Source: an uncultured Latescibacterota bacterium (GTDB taxonomy: Bacteria; Latescibacterota; UBA2968; UBA8231). From it: a stretch of 64,000 nt of DNA. The notes below the pieces were generated by a model that saw nothing but the letters and a program-made list of their open reading frames with translations, did no database searches and had not been told where the DNA came from. Both the position numbers and the translations under genes were made by a program. Each line of letters opens with the position of its first letter. The stretch's first letter is position 1. Where the stretch lies: contig OY282352.1 of the NCBI GenBank assembly GCA_958295495.1, forward strand, positions 682,001 to 746,000, read 5' to 3'. Shown in pieces: positions 1 through 8,620 of this stretch.

Positions 1-517
1 CCTTGGCCATCGCCTGAAAGACCTCCTGTAGGACCGGGGCTTGGCCAATCAGGTCGCCAAAGGGCTGGTCGAGGTCGGCGGACAGCCGCTGCTGGCGGGA
101 GCGCAGGTTGTGAGCTTCCCGGCGCGAGCGGTGCAATTCCACGGCCGCGGACAGGGTGGCGAGCAATTTCTCGTTCTGCCAGGGTTTGAGCACAAAATCG
201 ACGGCCCCTTCCTTGATGGCGCGCACGGCCATCTCCACATCGCCGTACGCGGTGATCAGCAAGACGACGACGGTCGGGTCTAGCTCGCCGATTTGCTGGA
301 GCCAGTAGAAGCCCTCTCTACCGCTGGTCGCCTCCTGCGTAAAGTTCATGTCGAGGAGGACGACGGCCGGCGACTCCTGTTTGAGGGCACTCGGAATGGC
401 TTGGGGATCGGTCTTGGTGCGGACTTGGTAGCCCTGCTGCTTGAGGAGCAAGCGGGCCGCGACGAGGACGTCTTGGTCGTCATCGACGACGAGGATGCGG
501 GCGGCGTCAGCAGGCAT
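1..517 (-). CDS. NtrC-family response regulator, N-terminal part (cut by window edge)
   Basis: The first 172 residues are visible and the gene runs off the left edge. The receiver domain starts at once with an acidic pocket (D12-D14 in 'ILVVDDDQD'), a phospho-acceptor D56 in 'VVLLDMNF', the conserved 'LLITAYGD' and the 'VLKPW' lysine. After a linker the frame reads 'FGDLIGQAPVLQEVFQAMAK', which is typical of the start of a sigma-54 AAA+ activator domain ('LIGxSxxmqxv'). The AAA+ core and Fis-type HTH lie outside the window. It should activate sigma-54 promoters after phosphorylation by a histidine kinase. Two matching sigma-54 promoters with upstream tandem boxes lie just beyond it, so it is the obvious candidate regulator of the MacB-like array. 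ATG at 515-517; it overlaps the preceding small gene by 11 bp. Confidence 0.9.
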   Translation of the reverse strand, partial: MPADAARILVVDDDQDVLVAARLLLKQQGYQVRTKTDPQAIPSALKQESPAVVLLDMNFTQEATSGREGFYWLQQIGELDPTVVVLLITAYGDVEMAVRAIKEGAVDFVLKPWQNEKLLATLSAAVELHRSRREAHNLRSRQQRLSADLDQPFGDLIGQAPVLQEVFQAMAK

Positions 518-779
518 GTTGCGCGGAATGCTCCGTACCGCCGCAATTGGGAATCAAGTCGGTGCCAGCAGTCCGAACGGCCTTTAGCTCAATGTCGTCA
601 ATCGCCGACCGCACCGCCTCGACAAGACTCGCCGCTTCGCGGTCGAAAACGATGAATTGAACGTCATCTGACCGGCCAACCGTTCCGTCGTCACAGCCGT
701 TCTCGAAGAGCACATCGATCACAACTTCATCCTGCACGTCGGGTCCCTCGACGATCAGCGCAAAGTGGTAGGTTTGCAT
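507..779 (-). CDS. Small conserved-type hypothetical protein, probably C-terminally truncated
   Basis: A 90-residue acidic protein starting MQTYHFALIVEG, with a good ribosome site (AAGGAAG about 7 bases upstream). The body ('VLFENGCDDGTVGR', 'FDREAASLVEAVRSAI') resembles small hypothetical proteins I have seen in many bacteria, often beside DNA-binding or toxin-antitoxin genes; I cannot name a function. Such proteins often continue into a helix-turn-helix-like tail. Here the tail turns into 'PNCGGTEHSAQHAC', which looks degenerate, so the gene may be a truncated relic. It overlaps the response-regulator start by 11 bp, so the two could be translationally coupled. Confidence 0.5.
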   Translation of the reverse strand: MQTYHFALIVEGPDVQDEVVIDVLFENGCDDGTVGRSDDVQFIVFDREAASLVEAVRSAIDDIELKAVRTAGTDLIPNCGGTEHSAQHAC

Positions 780-1110
780 CTCGCGTCTTCCTTGCGGTTT
801 ACTCATGCGGGCATTTATGCACCATGCGCGGCAGATGCTTGGCGTGATTTTGAGGATTTCGGGGTGTGGACCAGACAGAATACTGACATCCTCGACGACT
901 GGATTCTGCACATCGCATCACACCTCACCGATGTCCAGACTTTGTAATCGCGACCGTCCATCCTGCCGATTCTGCATTAACTGGTGCCTCTTCAGTTTCC
1001 TTATTCAGATGCTTCGCCCGCGACATGTTGAGTTGATACGATACAGTGATTCCGGCCCATTAGCAACATCACATCCGGGCAGCCCATCCTCCTAAGCCAG
1101 CGGACGAGCA
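780..1110. other. Intergenic region without a convincing gene
   Basis: About 330 bases between the small minus-strand gene and the tandem activator boxes. A minus-strand frame stays open from about 911 to the small gene but has only a GTG start directly behind a stop codon and no ribosome site. A degenerate third copy of the box core (ccagcgga) is present near 1097-1104. Confidence 0.5.
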
Positions 1111-1112
1111 GG

Positions 1113-1150
1113 TGTATCGCCAGCGGACACCCTTGTATCACCAGCGGACA
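1113..1150 (+). promoter_or_regulatory. Two tandem activator boxes (putative sigma-54 enhancer sites)
   Basis: Two copies of tgtatcRccagcggaca (TGT-N11-ACA) start at 1113 and 1134, exactly 21 bp or two helical turns apart. They lie roughly 70-105 bp upstream of the -24 element. This geometry is what is known for enhancer-binding activators of the NtrC/NifA class. The partial response regulator at 1-517 is the likely ligand (inference). Confidence 0.75.
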
Positions 1151-1217
1151 CCCATTCTAATGTCGGCCAAGAGGCCGATTCAACGTATCTCATTGTTTTT
1201 CAATAGTATATAGAATA

Positions 1218-1233
1218 TGGCATACATCTTGCT
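1218..1233 (+). promoter_or_regulatory. Sigma-54 (-24/-12) promoter
   Basis: tggcatacatcttgct matches the TGGCAY-N5-TTGCW consensus with the invariant GG and GC separated by 10 bases. It lies about 110 bp upstream of the permease at 1342, is repeated with identical core sequence at 3975, and is preceded by tandem activator boxes. Confidence 0.85.
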
Positions 1234-1279
1234 TTTCTTTTGGATAAAAGGCCATGACGAGACAAGGACGCAAGTAGCT

Positions 1280-1351
1280 ATGCCTGCATTGAGTCAGCAT
1301 CACATCAGACGGAAGGCAAATGCAAGAAAGGCGAAAGCATCATGCGAATGA
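1280..1351 (+). CDS. 23-codon leader ORF overlapping the permease start
   Basis: ATG at 1280 sits in the same repeated context as the start codon of the adaptor gene at 4034 (MPALSQ here, MPANIQ there). It encodes a basic 23-residue peptide ending at TGA 1349-1351, so it overlaps the first codons of the permease (ATG 1342). It may be a relic of the duplicated adaptor start, or may couple translation to the permease. Expression is unproven. Confidence 0.35.
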   Translation: MPALSQHHIRRKANARKAKASCE

Positions 1352-3822
1352 TCGGCAATTACTTACAGATCGCCGTGCGCATCCTGCGGCGGCACAAGCT
1401 GCTGAGCTTCATTGAAGTGGGCAGTCTGTCGCTGGCCTTTGGCTTCTGCGTCCTAGCCTATATGCTGGTGTCGCACGAGTGGAGCTACGACCGCTTCCAC
1501 GAGAACGGGGCGCACCTATACCGAGTAGTGCTCAGCGCCAAAATCCCGGGCTATGATCGCAGGGGAATGGGGGATGACACTCCGGTCGCCATGGTCGAGG
1601 CGATCCAGAACGTCGTGCCTCAGGTCGAGGAAACGGTCCGGTTGGTTTCCGGTCGCAGCGCATCTCTGGAACTGCGGCGAATCCGTGTCCGGTCGGGCGA
1701 TACGTGGAACGACGAGCCGTTTTTGCTGGTCGATGAGAATTTCTTCGAAGTATTCACCTTCCCTCTTGAAGCGGGTGATCCGCGAACAGCCCTGAAGGTA
1801 AAAGACGGCGTCGTCGTCAGCCGCGACTTCGCCCGCCGCTACTTCGGCGACGAGCCGGCAGTGGGTCAGGTGGTGCGGATTGATGTGGGGTGGCCCAAAT
1901 CTGAGAGCAAGGAATACACCATCCAAGCAGTGGTCGCCCCATCGCCGGCTAACTCGTCGATCCAGTTGAATATCCTGTTGCCCTTTCACAACTCGGAGCC
2001 ACTGTGGCGCTGGATTGACGACTTCTGGGACCGGAAGTGCATCCTATTTGTCCGGCTACGGGAAGACGCCAACGGCGATGACCGGGAGCAGGCTGAAGCG
2101 TTGATGCGGCAGTTGATGCTTGAAAACACCCCCTCCGAATCAATCGACAAAATGCGAGCCCGCAAGGTGGAATTTAGCTTGGAGTTGCAACCCCTGTCGG
2201 CCCTGCACACAGACACCGACGTGACGCAGAGTAAAGGATACGACGGCATCGCGCTGCCGCACGACCCGCTGGAAACCTATATCGTCTTGGCCATCGCCGT
2301 GCTCCTGCTGGCCGTAGCCGTAGTCAACTACGTCAACCTTGCCACGGCTCGGGCGAGTACACGCGGGCTGGAAGTCGGTGTGCGCGTCGCCTTGGGAGCC
2401 ACGCGTCGGCAACTGCCAGTGCAGTTCTGGATGGAAACGGTGGTGGTGTGTGGCGTGTCACTGGTGATCGGCTTGGCTCTCGGCGCGGTGCTGCTGCCGG
2501 CGTTCAACTCGGTGTTGGGTCAAGACCTGCGCCTCTCCTACCTTGACCCCCCCTTCATCGTTGGCGGGTTAGTCTTGTTGGTGCTCACTAGTCTGCTGGC
2601 TGCTGCCTATCCCAGTCTAATTCTTGCGCGGACCAACCCCAGTGAGGCCGTGCGCGGGACCAGTTTGCTCAGTCGCCGTTCTGCTTTGGGCAGCGCCTTG
2701 GTGGTGATGCAGTTCGCCGCCTGTGCTGGGCTGGCGGGCACGAGCTTGGTGATGGCTCGTCAACTGCACCACCTGCACGCCTTCGATCTGGGCTTTGCGG
2801 CCGACGATGTGCTGATGCTCAACACTGATGCGTTGCCGGAGGCCATTGACAAGACGCTCCGGCAGCGACTCAAGGAGGGGCTGCTCGCCCATAGTGGAAT
2901 CAAGTCGGTGGCTCTGAGTGAGGATCATTTCCTAGAGACGGGAACGCCGCGGCTGCGAGAGACGATATTGCCCGGTGAGGATCGCTCCATCCGGGCGCAG
3001 TGCCTAAGGGTGGACTCGAGTTTTGTCGAGACGCTCGGCCTCCAACTCGTGCAGGGGACAGATTTGGGCCCGGACCAAGCAGGCATTCTGGTTAATGAGA
3101 CCTTTGTCGCCCGAGCCGGTTGGGACCAACCCATCGGCCAAGTCGTGAAGTTTACTGGACGTCTAGGCCGCCGCATGCCTAATGGAGAGGGTCGAGTCGT
3201 AGGTGTGCTGAGCGACTATTACTTCTATTCCTTGAAAAGCGGCGTCGAACCGGGTGTGCTCTTGCTCGACTCTAACATAAAAGATCATGAATTGCTCTTC
3301 ATACGCCTCGACCCCAAGGCGGGCAGCGAGGCTCTTGAGCATATCGAGCGTGCGTGGAAAGCCATAGCCCCGGACGAAGTGCTGTACCTGTCGTGGCTCG
3401 ATGACCACTTGGCCGCGTACTACCAAAACGACCGGAGCTGGCTACGGGTCGTCGTTGGGTCCGCTCTCTTGACCATGCTCATCGCCGCGCTGGGAGCCTA
3501 CGGCCTGACGGCAATCACGGTGTCCCATCAGCGGCGCAATATCGCCTTCATGCGAACCGTGGGCGCACAGGGTCGGCATGTGGCCAGCCTGTTGGCGCGG
3601 CGACTGCTGTGGCTGGTGCTGGCCGGGTGCGTGCTGATAGGGCCGGTGGCGCACCTCGGCGTCGAAGAGTGGCTGAGCCATTTCTCGCAACGAATAGACG
3701 ATGGGTGGGTGTTCCTCGCGCTGGGCAGTTTGGCTGCGGCGGGCACGGCCGGTGCGGGGGTGTTGTTGCACACGGTGGCCCTGATGCGGGAGCCGATCAC
3801 CAAAGGCTTGCGGAGCGAGTAG
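1342..3822 (+). CDS. MacB/FtsX-type ABC transporter permease (826 aa)
   Basis: Large permease with the duplicated FtsX architecture: a signal-anchor helix (about 22-42), a first periplasmic MacB-type core (about 50-290), helices near 313-335, 366-388 and 403-425, a fifth helix near 451-471, a second periplasmic core (about 480-690) and C-terminal helices near 703-723, 757-773 and 788-813. The cytoplasmic 'GVRVALGATRRQL' and 'AFMRTVGAQGRHV' segments match the coupling-helix signatures of this family. Such proteins move substrates from periplasm or inner membrane rather than across it, powered by a MacB-type ATPase. It lies directly behind a sigma-54 promoter and before the adaptor gene, which has its own copy of that promoter. 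No ATPase is adjacent, so it probably shares one from 5434 or 8621. An in-frame ATG at 1348 is an alternative start. Confidence 0.88.
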   Translation: MRMIGNYLQIAVRILRRHKLLSFIEVGSLSLAFGFCVLAYMLVSHEWSYDRFHENGAHLYRVVLSAKIPGYDRRGMGDDTPVAMVEAIQNVVPQVEETVRLVSGRSASLELRRIRVRSGDTWNDEPFLLVDENFFEVFTFPLEAGDPRTALKVKDGVVVSRDFARRYFGDEPAVGQVVRIDVGWPKSESKEYTIQAVVAPSPANSSIQLNILLPFHNSEPLWRWIDDFWDRKCILFVRLREDANGDDREQAEALMRQLMLENTPSESIDKMRARKVEFSLELQPLSALHTDTDVTQSKGYDGIALPHDPLETYIVLAIAVLLLAVAVVNYVNLATARASTRGLEVGVRVALGATRRQLPVQFWMETVVVCGVSLVIGLALGAVLLPAFNSVLGQDLRLSYLDPPFIVGGLVLLVLTSLLAAAYPSLILARTNPSEAVRGTSLLSRRSALGSALVVMQFAACAGLAGTSLVMARQLHHLHAFDLGFAADDVLMLNTDALPEAIDKTLRQRLKEGLLAHSGIKSVALSEDHFLETGTPRLRETILPGEDRSIRAQCLRVDSSFVETLGLQLVQGTDLGPDQAGILVNETFVARAGWDQPIGQVVKFTGRLGRRMPNGEGRVVGVLSDYYFYSLKSGVEPGVLLLDSNIKDHELLFIRLDPKAGSEALEHIERAWKAIAPDEVLYLSWLDDHLAAYYQNDRSWLRVVVGSALLTMLIAALGAYGLTAITVSHQRRNIAFMRTVGAQGRHVASLLARRLLWLVLAGCVLIGPVAHLGVEEWLSHFSQRIDDGWVFLALGSLAAAGTAGAGVLLHTVALMREPITKGLRSE

Positions 3823-3870
3823 GAAAGGCCGATGGGGGTGTGCTGGTTTTCGTCAAGTGAGCGCAGCAAG

Positions 3871-3908
3871 TGTATCGCCAGCGGACACCCCTGTATCACC
3901 AGCGGACA
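3871..3908 (+). promoter_or_regulatory. Two tandem activator boxes (putative sigma-54 enhancer sites)
   Basis: tgtatcgccagcggaca at 3871 and tgtatcaccagcggaca at 3892, again 21 bp apart. The distance to the downstream -24 element (83 bp from the second box) is within one base of copy A (84 bp). Confidence 0.75.
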
Positions 3909-3974
3909 CCTATCTTGAATCGGCCAAGAGGCTGATTCAACGCATCTCGTTGTTTTTCAATAGCATATAGAAGA

Positions 3975-3990
3975 TGGCATACATCTTGCT
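3975..3990 (+). promoter_or_regulatory. Sigma-54 (-24/-12) promoter
   Basis: tggcatacatcttgct, identical to the element at 1218, about 44 bp upstream of the adaptor start codon. It should drive the adaptor-ATPase-permease run that follows. Confidence 0.85.
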
Positions 3991-4033
3991 ATCTCGGAGA
4001 TAAGGCCATAACAAGACAAGGACGCAAGTAGCC

Positions 4034-5380
4034 ATGCCCGCAAATATCCAAATTCTCTCCAAAGACCACCCCCCCGAATCCAGCCCTAGGAGCACCCGTC
4101 TCGGCGGCGGAGTGGGCATGGACCGCAAAATCGAAAAGCCGCGGTTCACGCCCAAGCGCATCGCCCTAGGAGGGGCTGTTTTGCTGTTGGTCGGGCTGTG
4201 TGGATACGCCCTGCTGGCGGATTTCGGGGTACGCAAACTGAATGTGGGGCGCGACCGGCTGACGATCTCGACGGTCGAGTCCGGCCCGTTTCAGGAATAC
4301 ATCCCAGTGCGCGGCACCGTGCTGCCGCTGCACACCGTGTACCTCGACGCCCTAGAGAGCGGCCAAGTGCAGCAGGTGTTCGCCGAAGAGGGGGCCGCCG
4401 TGGCCGCGGGCGATCCGCTGCTGCGCTTGGCCAACCCCGATCTGGAACTGACCGTCCTGCAACAGGAGGCCGAACTAGAGCGCAGCCGGGAGGCGTTGCG
4501 CAATGGCCGACTGACCATGGAGCAGGAACTGCTGCGCTCGCGTAAGGCACTGATGGAAATAGAGTACCAGCTAGCGATCAACAAGCGCAACTTCGAGCGT
4601 TACGAGAACCTGTCGGCGGAAGATTTGACGGCTATTCTGTCGCGGCAGGAGTACGAGCGGCTGCGCGACGAATACCAGTACAGCGTCCGCCGCATGGCCC
4701 TGACCCAAGAGACCCAGACCCAAGACTCGCTGCTGGCGTCGAGCAAAGTGGTACAGCTCGTCTCGGCTGTGGAGCGCATGGAACGCAACTTGGAAATCGT
4801 CGGCCGCCGGCTCGACAACCTGACGGTGCGGGCCCCGGTGTCCGGGCAGCTAACCATGCTCGAAGCCGAGGTCGGCGAGAGCAAGGGGGCGGGCGGGCGT
4901 CTGGGCCAGATCGACATGCTCGACGGCTTCAAGGTGCGCGCCACCATTGACGAGCACTACATCGACCGCGTGGGCCGGGGTCAGCGCGGCCAGTTCGACA
5001 ATGGCGACGAGCCGTACACCTTGGTAATCCACAAGGTCTATCCAGAGGTAAAGGAGGGCCGTTTTGAGGTTGATCTGGTGTTCGAGGGAGCTGCACCCGA
5101 GGGCATCCGGCGCGGCCAGACCCTGCACATCCGCCTCGAATTGGGCGATCTGGATGAAGCAGTGCAAGTGGCGCGAGGCGGATTCTATCAGGCGACCGGG
5201 GGCCACTGGGCCTATGTGCTCGACGCGGCGGGCGAGCGGGCCACGCGGCGGGCTATTGCCCTAGGACGCCAGAATCCCCGCGTGTACGAAGTGCTGGAGG
5301 GGCTTGAGCCGGGGGAGCAGGTGATTACTTCGAGCTATGAGACCTTTGGCGAAAACATGGACGTGTTGGTGTTGCGCTAG
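4034..5380 (+). CDS. HlyD/MacA-type membrane-fusion adaptor (448 aa)
   Basis: Periplasmic adaptor of a tripartite efflux or export pump. It has a long N-terminal cytoplasmic stretch, one membrane anchor (about 48-70), a lipoyl/barrel half ('GQVQQVFAEEGAAVAAGDPL'), a long helical hairpin (about 140-265, with many Glu/Arg/Leu), the returning lipoyl half ('LTVRAPVSGQLTMLEAEVGE') and C-terminal barrel parts ending 'GLEPGEQVITSSYETFGEN'. This matches the MacA/HlyD family fold order and length. It is followed 53 bp later by a MacB-type ATPase and should bridge the permeases to an outer-membrane TolC, which is not in this operon; the nearest is at 32061. The start at 4034 lies in the duplicated control region. 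An internal ATG near residue 29 (MDRKIEK) is possible and would shorten the cytoplasmic tail. Confidence 0.9.
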   Translation: MPANIQILSKDHPPESSPRSTRLGGGVGMDRKIEKPRFTPKRIALGGAVLLLVGLCGYALLADFGVRKLNVGRDRLTISTVESGPFQEYIPVRGTVLPLHTVYLDALESGQVQQVFAEEGAAVAAGDPLLRLANPDLELTVLQQEAELERSREALRNGRLTMEQELLRSRKALMEIEYQLAINKRNFERYENLSAEDLTAILSRQEYERLRDEYQYSVRRMALTQETQTQDSLLASSKVVQLVSAVERMERNLEIVGRRLDNLTVRAPVSGQLTMLEAEVGESKGAGGRLGQIDMLDGFKVRATIDEHYIDRVGRGQRGQFDNGDEPYTLVIHKVYPEVKEGRFEVDLVFEGAAPEGIRRGQTLHIRLELGDLDEAVQVARGGFYQATGGHWAYVLDAAGERATRRAIALGRQNPRVYEVLEGLEPGEQVITSSYETFGENMDVLVLR

Positions 5381-5433
5381 CAATGCCTAAATGAAATGTG
5401 GTCAGTGGCCACTACTAACCAAGGAGCGAAATC

Positions 5434-6165
5434 ATGACTGAGCACGCACCGAACACTGAAAATGGCCACGCGCCCCTGATCCGCACCGTCGGGCTGCGCA
5501 AGCTGTACACGACCGAGGAAGTGGAAACGACCGCCTTGGACAACGTCAACCTCGAAATCGCCGAAGGCGAATTTGCCGCCATCATGGGGCCGTCGGGCTG
5601 CGGCAAATCCACGCTGCTCAATCTGCTGGGCCTGCTCGACAATCCGAGCGAGGGGGAATACTACCTGCTAAATGAGGAGGTGGCCACCTACTCGGAGCGC
5701 TCGCGGGCCAACCTGCGCAAGGGGACGATCGGCTTTGTCTTTCAGTCGTTCAATCTGATCAACGAATTGACCGTCCACGAGAACGTCGAGTTGCCTCTGC
5801 TCTACATGGGCATGCCGGTCAAAGAGCGCAAGCAGCGGGTGCGGTCAATCCTCGACCAGATGCAGATCACCCACCGCGAGAAGCACTTTCCGCTTCAGCT
5901 TTCCGGCGGCCAGCAGCAGCGCGTCGCCGTGGCGCGGGCCTTGGTCGCGGAACCTAAGCTGGTGCTGGCGGATGAGCCGACCGGCAACCTCGACTCGCGC
6001 CACGGCGACGAGGTCATGGAGATGCTCACCGAGATGAATAAAAACGGCACGACGGTGGTGATGGTGACGCACTCGCCGGCCTACGCCGACTTTGCACACC
6101 GGATCATCCACCTGTTCGACGGCAAGATTGTGACCGAAAACATCGAGAGGGAGCAGGAAGCGTGA
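5434..6165 (+). CDS. MacB/LolD-type ABC ATPase (243 aa)
   Basis: Complete nucleotide-binding domain: Walker A '[15 protein letters not shown]', Q-loop '[10 protein letters not shown]', signature '[15 protein letters not shown]', Walker B '[13 protein letters not shown]' and an H-loop '[10 protein letters not shown]'. The 'DEPTGNLD' form and the size are typical of the MacB/LolD/FtsE group, which powers FtsX-fold permeases. The ribosome site (aaggagcgaaatc) is good. It stands between the adaptor and a permease, 89 bp before the latter, with a perfect hairpin in the gap. It probably energises the 1342 and 6255 permeases (inference). Confidence 0.95.
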   Translation: MTEHAPNTENGHAPLIRTVGLRKLYTTEEVETTALDNVNLEIAEGEFAAIMGPSGCGKSTLLNLLGLLDNPSEGEYYLLNEEVATYSERSRANLRKGTIGFVFQSFNLINELTVHENVELPLLYMGMPVKERKQRVRSILDQMQITHREKHFPLQLSGGQQQRVAVARALVAEPKLVLADEPTGNLDSRHGDEVMEMLTEMNKNGTTVVMVTHSPAYADFAHRIIHLFDGKIVTENIEREQEA

Positions 6166-6212
6166 GCGGCGAATCCCGCGTTGCAGCAGACACCCATGGC
6201 CAATCAACCATC

Positions 6213-6238
6213 TAGGGGCGGCTTGCGAACCGCCCCTA
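6213..6238. repeat. Perfect 9-bp hairpin (REP-like) between ATPase and permease
   Basis: taggggcgg, eight-base loop, ccgccccta: a perfect stem without a following T-run. It is therefore more likely a REP-type palindrome or mRNA-stability element than a terminator. It lies 17 bp before the next start codon. Confidence 0.7.
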
Positions 6239-6254
6239 TGCGAAAGGAACTATC

Positions 6255-8600
6255 ATGCTGGGCAACTATCTGACGACGGCGCTACGCCTCCTGTGGCGGG
6301 AGCGCGGGTACGCGGCGATCAACATTTTCGGCTTGGCCATTGGCTTGGCCCTGTGCCTGCTGATCGTCCAGTTCGCCGCCTATCAACTCGCGGTTGGCGA
6401 TTTCCACGAGAAAAAAGACCGGGTTTTCCGCGTGCTGGGACCTGACTTCTGGGGTGGGGCCCAGTACACAGGATCACTGCCGGGACCGCTGGGGCCGACC
6501 CTCAAGGAGCAATTGCCCGAAGTCGAGGAGGCGATCCGCTTTGGCTCGGTTTGGCCGCGGCTGCTTCGGGTCAGGGACGAGGAAGGAATATATGAAAAGG
6601 TTAGTGGGGTGGAGACGGGCGTTTTCGACATGTTTAGCTTGCCGCTCCTGCGCGGCGACCCCAAGACGGCTTTGTCGCGTCCCTACACTATGGTACTGAC
6701 CGAGCCGTTGGCCCGCAGGCTCTTCGGCGAGAGCGATCCCATCGGACAGGTCGTCCACGTCGGCGAGAAGTTCGATTGCGAGGTCACCGGCATCGTCGGC
6801 CAGCCGCCCGCCAACTCATTGCTCCAGTTCTCAGCGCTGCTCTCCTTTGCTACGAACTATAAGGAGAACCAGGAAATGATGGGCTGGAACACTTCTGCTT
6901 TCAAGACCTTCGTGCAGCTAACGCCCGGTGCCGACGCGGCGGCGGTAGCTGCGCGCATTTCCGGCATCGTCAAGGAAGCCATGGGGTCGTCCGAAGCGAC
7001 CGATTCCTACGCGCTACAGCCCCTGAAATCGATCTACTTCGACACGGAGGTGCCCAGCACCCTCGGCCCAAAGGGCAACCTCATGTACCTCGCTCTGTGT
7101 GCCATCTTGGCGGTGGTGGTCCTAACGATCGCCGGCGTCAACTACGTGAACTTGGCGACGGCGCGGGCCGGGCGACGGATTCATGAAATCGGCGTACGCA
7201 AAGCTCTCGGTGCTCATCGCGGCCAACTCATGCGCCAACTCCTGAGTGAGTCGGTGCTGTTGAGCACTGCGGCGACGGTGCTGGGCGTTGCCATGGCAGA
7301 GGTCATGAGTCTGCTTCTGCCCGTCATTACGGGGTCCGATTTTGAGTTGCCTTACTTGCACTGGACGATTTCGACCTACGCCGGGGCCGCGGCGCTGGCG
7401 GTGGGGGTCGGACTGGTCGCGGGTGCGTACCCGGCGTGGGTCGTGGCGCGCTTTCAACCGGCGACCGTAGTGCAGAAAGGCCGCGTGGGCGGTGTACGCC
7501 TTCGTCGGGGTTTGGTGGTGACGCAGTTGACAGCCACTACGGCGTTGCTGACGATGACGCTGCTGATGTGGCATCAGCTCGATTACATCCAAAACCTCCT
7601 CCGCGAGGACTCCATCTTGAGGTCGGAGCCAGAACAGGTTGTGGTGATCAATAACCGCGGTCTGACCTTGGATCAGGCTCGATCCTTCAAGACGGAGTTG
7701 CTTCAGGACAGCCGCATCGCTGCGGTGAGCCTCTCTATGACAGTACCAGGTGAGGGTACGAAAATGGCGCATAATACAGCGGAAGGGCAAACGATAAGAA
7801 GGTATCAAGCAGATAGTGACTTCGTCGCAATCATGGGCTTGCGCATGGCCCAAGGACGCCCCCTGACCGACGAACCAGCCGATGCCGAAGCGGTCGTCAT
7901 CAACGAGACCGCGGCGAGGATACTGGGGTTGAAGGAGCCGCTGGGCAAGACGATCAACGCCGCTAGGGGAGACTCACGCGTCGTGGGCGTGATTGAGGAC
8001 TTCCACTTCGACGGTCCGCGAAGTAAGGTAGAGCCACTGATTATAGAACAGGTCGCTGGATGGGTGGGCGTCATTCTCGTGCGGGTGCGCCCGGGCCATC
8101 TCGACGCGGCCCTCGAGGTGATCGACGACCAGTGGGCCGCCGTTTCGCCCTACCGCCCCATCCAGCGCAATTCCCTCCAAGAGGTCGCCGCCAGCCTCTA
8201 CTCTGAGGAGCTGATGATGGGGCGTGCGCTCACGGCCTTCCTCTTTTTAGCTATCGCCGTCGCCTCGGTGGGACTCTTCGGCATGGCGGCACACGCCGCC
8301 CAAGAGCGCACCAAAGAAATCGGCATCCGCAAGGTGTTCGGTGCTTCTCCCGGCGGCCTCACCGCCATGCTGGTGCGCGACTTTGCCAAGCCGGTTGCCA
8401 TCGCCTTCCTCCTCAGCGTACCCATCGCCTACGGCTTGGCCAACCACTGGCTACAGGAGTTTGCCTATCGCGTGGAAATCAGCGTAGGCCTGTTCCTGCT
8501 GTCGGGTGCTCTGTCCTTCCTGATCGCCGGGCTGACGGTAGGGCACCAAGCGATGCGGACAGCCCGGACCAATCCGATAGAAACGCTGCACACCCAATAA
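6255..8600 (+). CDS. MacB/FtsX-type ABC transporter permease (781 aa)
   Basis: Same duplicated FtsX layout as its neighbours: N-terminal helix about 20-42, periplasmic core to about 270, helices near 279-298, 335-356, 376-396 and 420-440, second core to about 650, and terminal helices near 657-679, 714-732 and 745-763. The cytoplasmic motifs 'GVRKALGAHRGQL' and 'GIRKVFGASPGGL' are the family's coupling segments. It lies between two ATPase genes (5434 and 8621), with 20 bp to the second. The substrate is unknown; related proteins export peptides, lipids or lipoproteins. It is clearly paralogous to the permeases at 1342, 9298 and 36734. Confidence 0.9.
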   Translation: MLGNYLTTALRLLWRERGYAAINIFGLAIGLALCLLIVQFAAYQLAVGDFHEKKDRVFRVLGPDFWGGAQYTGSLPGPLGPTLKEQLPEVEEAIRFGSVWPRLLRVRDEEGIYEKVSGVETGVFDMFSLPLLRGDPKTALSRPYTMVLTEPLARRLFGESDPIGQVVHVGEKFDCEVTGIVGQPPANSLLQFSALLSFATNYKENQEMMGWNTSAFKTFVQLTPGADAAAVAARISGIVKEAMGSSEATDSYALQPLKSIYFDTEVPSTLGPKGNLMYLALCAILAVVVLTIAGVNYVNLATARAGRRIHEIGVRKALGAHRGQLMRQLLSESVLLSTAATVLGVAMAEVMSLLLPVITGSDFELPYLHWTISTYAGAAALAVGVGLVAGAYPAWVVARFQPATVVQKGRVGGVRLRRGLVVTQLTATTALLTMTLLMWHQLDYIQNLLREDSILRSEPEQVVVINNRGLTLDQARSFKTELLQDSRIAAVSLSMTVPGEGTKMAHNTAEGQTIRRYQADSDFVAIMGLRMAQGRPLTDEPADAEAVVINETAARILGLKEPLGKTINAARGDSRVVGVIEDFHFDGPRSKVEPLIIEQVAGWVGVILVRVRPGHLDAALEVIDDQWAAVSPYRPIQRNSLQEVAASLYSEELMMGRALTAFLFLAIAVASVGLFGMAAHAAQERTKEIGIRKVFGASPGGLTAMLVRDFAKPVAIAFLLSVPIAYGLANHWLQEFAYRVEISVGLFLLSGALSFLIAGLTVGHQAMRTARTNPIETLHTQ

Positions 8601-8620
8601 CCAAGACGCGGAGGCACATC

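Larger units (their letters stand above)
1111..1283 (+). repeat. Duplicated control region, copy A
   Basis: This stretch matches 3868-4037 over its whole length with only scattered differences. It holds the two tandem boxes, a GC-rich arm (ggccaagaggccgattcaac), an AT-rich stretch, the sigma-54 promoter and the sequence around an ATG (aggacgcaagtagcyatgcc). In copy B that ATG is the start of the adaptor gene, while in copy A it opens a 23-codon leader. The conserved order and spacing show duplication of a complete regulatory module. Confidence 0.9.
3868..4037 (+). repeat. Duplicated control region, copy B
   Basis: Near-identical partner of 1111-1283, with the same order of elements: tandem boxes, GC-rich arm, AT-rich stretch, sigma-54 promoter and start-codon context. 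It ends at the adaptor start codon (4034). Confidence 0.9.

Noticed and set aside
790..911. Minus-strand open frame extending the small gene at 507-779 upstream
   Set aside because: Only a GTG start directly behind a stop codon and no ribosome site; the internal ATG at 777-779 has a good one.
6213..6238. Hairpin between ATPase and permease as a terminator
   Set aside because: No T-run follows and the next start codon is 17 bp away, so transcription most likely continues.
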